Assembly: GCF_042675965.1 (NCBI RefSeq) | Contig: NZ_JBHTKJ010000024.1 | Span: 5,661-69,660, forward strand | Direction of reading: 5' to 3' | Origin: Virgibacillus_R byunsanensis | GTDB taxonomy: Bacteria; Bacillota; Bacilli; Bacillales; Amphibacillaceae | Length of the DNA stretch: 64,000 bases | Shown here: in pieces, positions 60,880 through 64,000 of the stretch | Layout: every line of letters starts with the position of its first letter | How positions within the stretch are numbered: the first letter of the stretch is position 1 | Program-made: the position numbers and the translations under genes | The notes under the pieces: model-generated | Database searches by the model: none | The model's input: the letters and a program-made list of their open reading frames with translations, nothing else | What the model was told of the DNA's origin: nothing

Positions 60880-61758
60880 ATGAAAATCGGAATAATTGGT
60901 GGAGGAGCGATTGGTCTGTTAGTTAGCAGTTACTTATCTTCTGTACACGATGTCACCATATATGTCAGGAGACCTGAACAAAGAGAAGAGCTTATAAAAG
61001 ACGGCATCCATGTAACGAATTCTTCAAAGGTTAATTGTGTTAGATCATTAACAATCGATGAAATGAATAAAGAAGACTGCCTCATAATATGTACGAAACA
61101 ACAACAAGTGCAGGATGTATTGCAGCATATACATAATAAAAATAATCATAGTTTTCTTATTTTTTTACAAAATGGAATGGGACATATTGATCTTTTGAAG
61201 AAAATCGGACAACCAGTATTGGTTGGAATCGTTGAACATGGTGCTTTAAAATTAGACGATCATACCGTTCAACATACCGGGAATGGGATGATCAAGCTAG
61301 CAGCTTTTTCGAAAGGGATTTTGGATATAGATAGGCTTGTCTTTGAGCTCAATCAACCAGAATTCCCAGTGGTTGCTGTTGATGGTTGGCGCAAATTACT
61401 CCATGGAAAATTAATAGTGAATGCTGTGATTAATCCTTTAACAGCAATGTTTGGGGTTCGAAACGGTGATATAATAGCCAATCCATATATTTATGAACTG
61501 GCAAAGGCACTATGCCGGGAGACAGCTCGCGTTCTTGAGTTAGATTTCCCGGAACAGCTGCAGTGTGTCACAGCTGTTATAAGCAATACGAGTGAGAACG
61601 TGTCATCCATGTTAAAAGATATACAAGCACCAAGACAAACAGAAATAGATGCCATTACAGGTTATATCCTTACGATAAGTAAAAAGGAAATTCCGTATAC
61701 TACATTTGTTTATCATAGTGTGAAAGCATTAGAGATGAAAAAGGGGATAAGATATTAA
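60880..61758 (+). CDS. panE: 2-Dehydropantoate 2-reductase
   Basis: 292-aa NADPH-dependent ketopantoate reductase of pantothenate synthesis. N-terminal GIIGGGAIGLLVSSYL binds the cofactor; the catalytic lysine and Asn are in WRKLLHGKLIVNAVINPLTAMF. GGGGGGA lies before the ATG. B. subtilis names it YlbQ/PanE at the same place. The next gene starts one base after its stop. Confidence 0.92.
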   Translation: MKIGIIGGGAIGLLVSSYLSSVHDVTIYVRRPEQREELIKDGIHVTNSSKVNCVRSLTIDEMNKEDCLIICTKQQQVQDVLQHIHNKNNHSFLIFLQNGMGHIDLLKKIGQPVLVGIVEHGALKLDDHTVQHTGNGMIKLAAFSKGILDIDRLVFELNQPEFPVVAVDGWRKLLHGKLIVNAVINPLTAMFGVRNGDIIANPYIYELAKALCRETARVLELDFPEQLQCVTAVISNTSENVSSMLKDIQAPRQTEIDAITGYILTISKKEIPYTTFVYHSVKALEMKKGIRY

Positions 61759-61759
61759 G

Positions 61760-62143
61760 ATGTTAGATCTTTTTATTTATTTTATTGGATTTTTGATAAC
61801 AGCCCCGATGATCACTACCTGGGTTGTTTATCTATTTTCAATGAAAATACATCATAAAAAATTAAAAGCATTTCACACGGCTGTGAATTGGACAACTATT
61901 TTATATATAGTAGCTGTACATGTATTATTGACTATTATCTTTGGTCATCAATTCTTAGGTATCATGCTGATTTTACTTATCATAATCTTTGCCTGTATCA
62001 TCTTCATGCAATGGAAGGTAAACACAGAAATTATATTTATGAAGGCACTTAAAACGTTTTGGCGATTAAACTTTTTGCTATTTCTTTTCTTATACATAAT
62101 CTTACTATTTACTGGTATTATTCAACGGATATTTTATTATTAA
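61760..62143 (+). CDS. DUF3397 four-helix membrane protein
   Basis: 127-aa very hydrophobic protein with four predicted helices (about 3-26, 42-62, 68-86 and 103-124). It fits DUF3397, which in Bacillaceae often sits between panE and bshC. Function unknown. The start overlaps the panE end, with GGGGATAAG as a weak ribosome site, suggesting coupled translation. Confidence 0.78.
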   Translation: MLDLFIYFIGFLITAPMITTWVVYLFSMKIHHKKLKAFHTAVNWTTILYIVAVHVLLTIIFGHQFLGIMLILLIIIFACIIFMQWKVNTEIIFMKALKTFWRLNFLLFLFLYIILLFTGIIQRIFYY

Positions 62144-62237
62144 AAATAAACATCAAACAGATTGCATGAAATTATGCTTCGTTTTATGTACAATACTTAA
62201 TGGACATTATATAAGTTTATAAAGGAGCATGCAGTCT

Positions 62238-63863
62238 ATGCGAATCAACCCTATTCCATTACAAAATCAAAGTCAATTTATTAATAGTTATCGAAATAGC
62301 GAAATGAATATTATGAAGTATTTTGAATATAACCCAAATTATGAGTCTACATACCAAAAAAGAGTAGAGGATTTAAAAGAGAGATCATTTGACCGAAAGC
62401 AGTTAACAAACGTCCTGTACAACTTAAATCAAAAATGGGATGCTCCTGAGTCTACATACCGTAACATTAACCGTTTAAAAGATGAAAATAGTGTGGTGGT
62501 GATTGGAGGACAGCAAGCCGGTTTATTAAGTGGCCCAATGTATACGATCAATAAGATCATATCAATCATTCAATTTGCTAAACAACAAGAAGCCAAACTG
62601 CAAGTGCCCGTTCTACCTGTTTTTTGGATTGCTGGTGAAGATCATGATTTTGATGAAATTAACCATATCTACTTTCCTGAAAAATCAACTATGAAAAAAT
62701 ACAAACTCTTACAACGTGTTCCAGCGAAACAGTCTGTTTCAGCAACTAAGGTTGACACAACTTACGCAAATCAGTGGTTGAATCGGTTATTTGAACAATT
62801 GAATGAAACACAATATACCAAAGATTTGTATGGAACAATTAACAGCTGTTTAGAACAGTCTTCCACATATGTAGACTTTTTTGCTAGAGTTATTCACCAA
62901 TTATTTAAGGATGAGGGAATCATTTTAATTGATTCGGATCATCCTAATGTGCGCCAACTAGAAAGTGACTATTTTGTAAACATGATTGAGAACCAACCTG
63001 AAATAACAAAGGGTGTTTTTACGAATGCACAATTGTTAAAACAAGAAGGTTATTCCTTATCACTTGAAGTGGAAGAAGATGATGCACACCTTTTTTATAC
63101 GCTAAATAATGAGCGTGTCTTATTATCCAGGAATGAGAATGGGGATTGGGTTGGAAAGCAGAACGAAGCATTGCTAACCACCAATGAATTAGTCAATATC
63201 GCGAAAAACCAACCAGAATTATTGAGTAATAATGTTGTCACACGTCCACTTATGCAAGAGTTACTTTTTCCATCTTTAGCTTTTGTCGGTGGACCAGGAG
63301 AAATTAGCTATTGGTCTGTATTAAAACCGGCTTTTCAAACACTTAATATAAAAATGCCTCCTGTATTACCTAGGCTATCGTTTACATATCTGGAGCGAAG
63401 TGTCGAGAAAACAATGAACAAATATGCTATTTCGACAGACCAGGCGATTAACTTTGGAGTTGAAAATTTAAAAAGCAATTGGTTAGCTTCACAAAGTAAC
63501 CCTCCTGTTCAACAGGTAGCCAAGCAAATTAAGTCTGCAGTTGATCAAGCTCATAAACCACTAAGAGACATTGCTACTGACGTTCGATCTGACTTAGGTG
63601 AATTGGCAGATAAGAATTTATATTATTTACATTGTGACATAGAGTATTTAGAAGATAGAATTCTCAAAGCCATCGAAAAGAAATATGCTAAAGAACTTGA
63701 TGAGTTTAATATCATACAAAATGCATTGTATCCAGATGGTGGATTACAAGAACGTAAATGGAATCCGTTATATTGGATTAATAATCATGGAACCTATTTT
63801 ATTAAACAACTGGCAAAAGAACGTTGCTCTTTCGAAAATGAACATTATGTCGTTCATATTTAA
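62238..63863 (+). CDS. bshC: Bacillithiol biosynthesis cysteine-adding enzyme BshC
   Basis: 541-aa putative ligase that adds cysteine to GlcN-malate, the last step of bacillithiol synthesis. A Rossmann-like core is followed by a long coiled coil near the C-terminus (about 440-490). Landmarks are VVVIGGQQAGLLSGPMYTINK, PVFWIAGEDHDFDEINH and SLAFVGGPGEISYW. The start is the second ATG at 62238, at proper distance from AAAGGAG; the ATG at 62229 touches that site. A strong terminator follows. Confidence 0.93.
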   Translation: MRINPIPLQNQSQFINSYRNSEMNIMKYFEYNPNYESTYQKRVEDLKERSFDRKQLTNVLYNLNQKWDAPESTYRNINRLKDENSVVVIGGQQAGLLSGPMYTINKIISIIQFAKQQEAKLQVPVLPVFWIAGEDHDFDEINHIYFPEKSTMKKYKLLQRVPAKQSVSATKVDTTYANQWLNRLFEQLNETQYTKDLYGTINSCLEQSSTYVDFFARVIHQLFKDEGIILIDSDHPNVRQLESDYFVNMIENQPEITKGVFTNAQLLKQEGYSLSLEVEEDDAHLFYTLNNERVLLSRNENGDWVGKQNEALLTTNELVNIAKNQPELLSNNVVTRPLMQELLFPSLAFVGGPGEISYWSVLKPAFQTLNIKMPPVLPRLSFTYLERSVEKTMNKYAISTDQAINFGVENLKSNWLASQSNPPVQQVAKQIKSAVDQAHKPLRDIATDVRSDLGELADKNLYYLHCDIEYLEDRILKAIEKKYAKELDEFNIIQNALYPDGGLQERKWNPLYWINNHGTYFIKQLAKERCSFENEHYVVHI

Positions 63864-63891
63864 ATATGCCACCACCATCCACCACTCTTTT

Positions 63892-63940
63892 AAAAAAGCT
63901 GTGATACATAGCGTAAATGCTATGTATCACAGCTTTTTTT
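63892..63940 (+). terminator. Strong intrinsic terminator after bshC
   Basis: AAAAAAGCTGTGATACATAG plus C and its complement form a 21-bp stem, loop GTAAAT, with an eight-T tail. Copy B9 starts at the last T. Confidence 0.93.
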
Positions 63941-64000
63941 AGTAGATAAGAAAGTATAAAATTTTCTTATCTACATAAGTGTAACTAAGGCTTCCGGAGC
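63941..64000 (+). repeat. Family B repeat, copy B9 (cut by window end)
   Basis: AGTAGATAAGAAAG, loop TATAAAA, TTTTCTTATCTAC, ATAAGTGTAACTAAGGCTTC, then the window ends. Confidence 0.85.

Overview
The window reads as chromosome of a low-GC, endospore-forming member of the Bacillaceae. Gene content and order follow the Bacillus subtilis ykuR-to-yllA (bshC) segment almost gene for gene. The intergenic spacers carry several abundant repeat families, and the general flavour (a BCCT osmolyte transporter, repeat-rich spacers) suggests an Oceanobacillus/Virgibacillus-like halotolerant relative. That placement is inference from synteny and style, not from any search.

Layout. 1-3.4 kb: end of ykuR (lysine pathway), ykuS, ykuT (MscS channel, opposite strand), and the ykuU/ykuV peroxiredoxin-thioredoxin pair. 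3.7-7.4 kb: an asymmetric heterodimeric ABC exporter (yknUV). 7.9-12.5 kb: ktrC, a decayed mobB remnant, then on the minus strand def, a 31-codon ORF, rpoY-rnjA and a 62-aa membrane protein. 12.8-18.8 kb: ykyA and the pyruvate dehydrogenase operon pdhABCD. 19-26 kb: BCCT transporter, NodB lipoprotein, the SR1 dual-function RNA with its peptide SR1P, speA, a nitronate monooxygenase, yktA and yktB. 26.2-27.5 kb: an IS1341-type (TnpB-only) insertion with a nonsense codon. 27.6-32.5 kb: ykzI, suhB, ylaF, ylaH, ylaI, a small unknown gene, ylaJ, ylaL-like and ylaN; typA, ylaK and ylaM are missing from their usual places. 32.7-45.8 kb: ftsW-pycA, ctaA, ctaBCDEF, ctaG and a DUF420/CtaM gene, i.e. anaplerosis plus the whole caa3 oxidase assembly line. 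45.9-58 kb: AI-2E exporter family, yugN-like, ylbB-ylbG, csfG sporulation RNA, rsmD-coaD, ylbJ, ylbL, tmcAL, ylbN-rpmF. 58.8-64 kb: a crotonase, gerR, ylbP, panE, a DUF3397 gene and bshC.

Functionally this is core physiology: acetyl-CoA and oxaloacetate supply (pdh, pycA), the caa3 terminal oxidase with heme A synthesis, RNA turnover (rnjA, rpoY), CoA and bacillithiol synthesis (panE, coaD, bshC), tRNA/rRNA modification, and sporulation-linked genes (ylaJ, ylbD, ylbF, csfG, ylbJ, gerR).

The least ordinary part is between the genes. Three repeat families occupy the spacers. Family A (4 copies) is MITE-like, about 270-560 bp, with terminal inverted repeats of about 20 bp; one copy hosts a second, 125-bp palindromic element. 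Family B (9 copies, about 90 bp full length) folds into two hairpins and begins directly at an oligo-T tract; in 7 of 9 copies that tract is the tail of a rho-independent terminator in the same orientation. Family C (7 recognisable copies) also sits downstream of terminators. The B/terminator coupling is my best candidate for something undescribed. Limits: all calls rest on reading the sequence and on memory of families; no database was searched.
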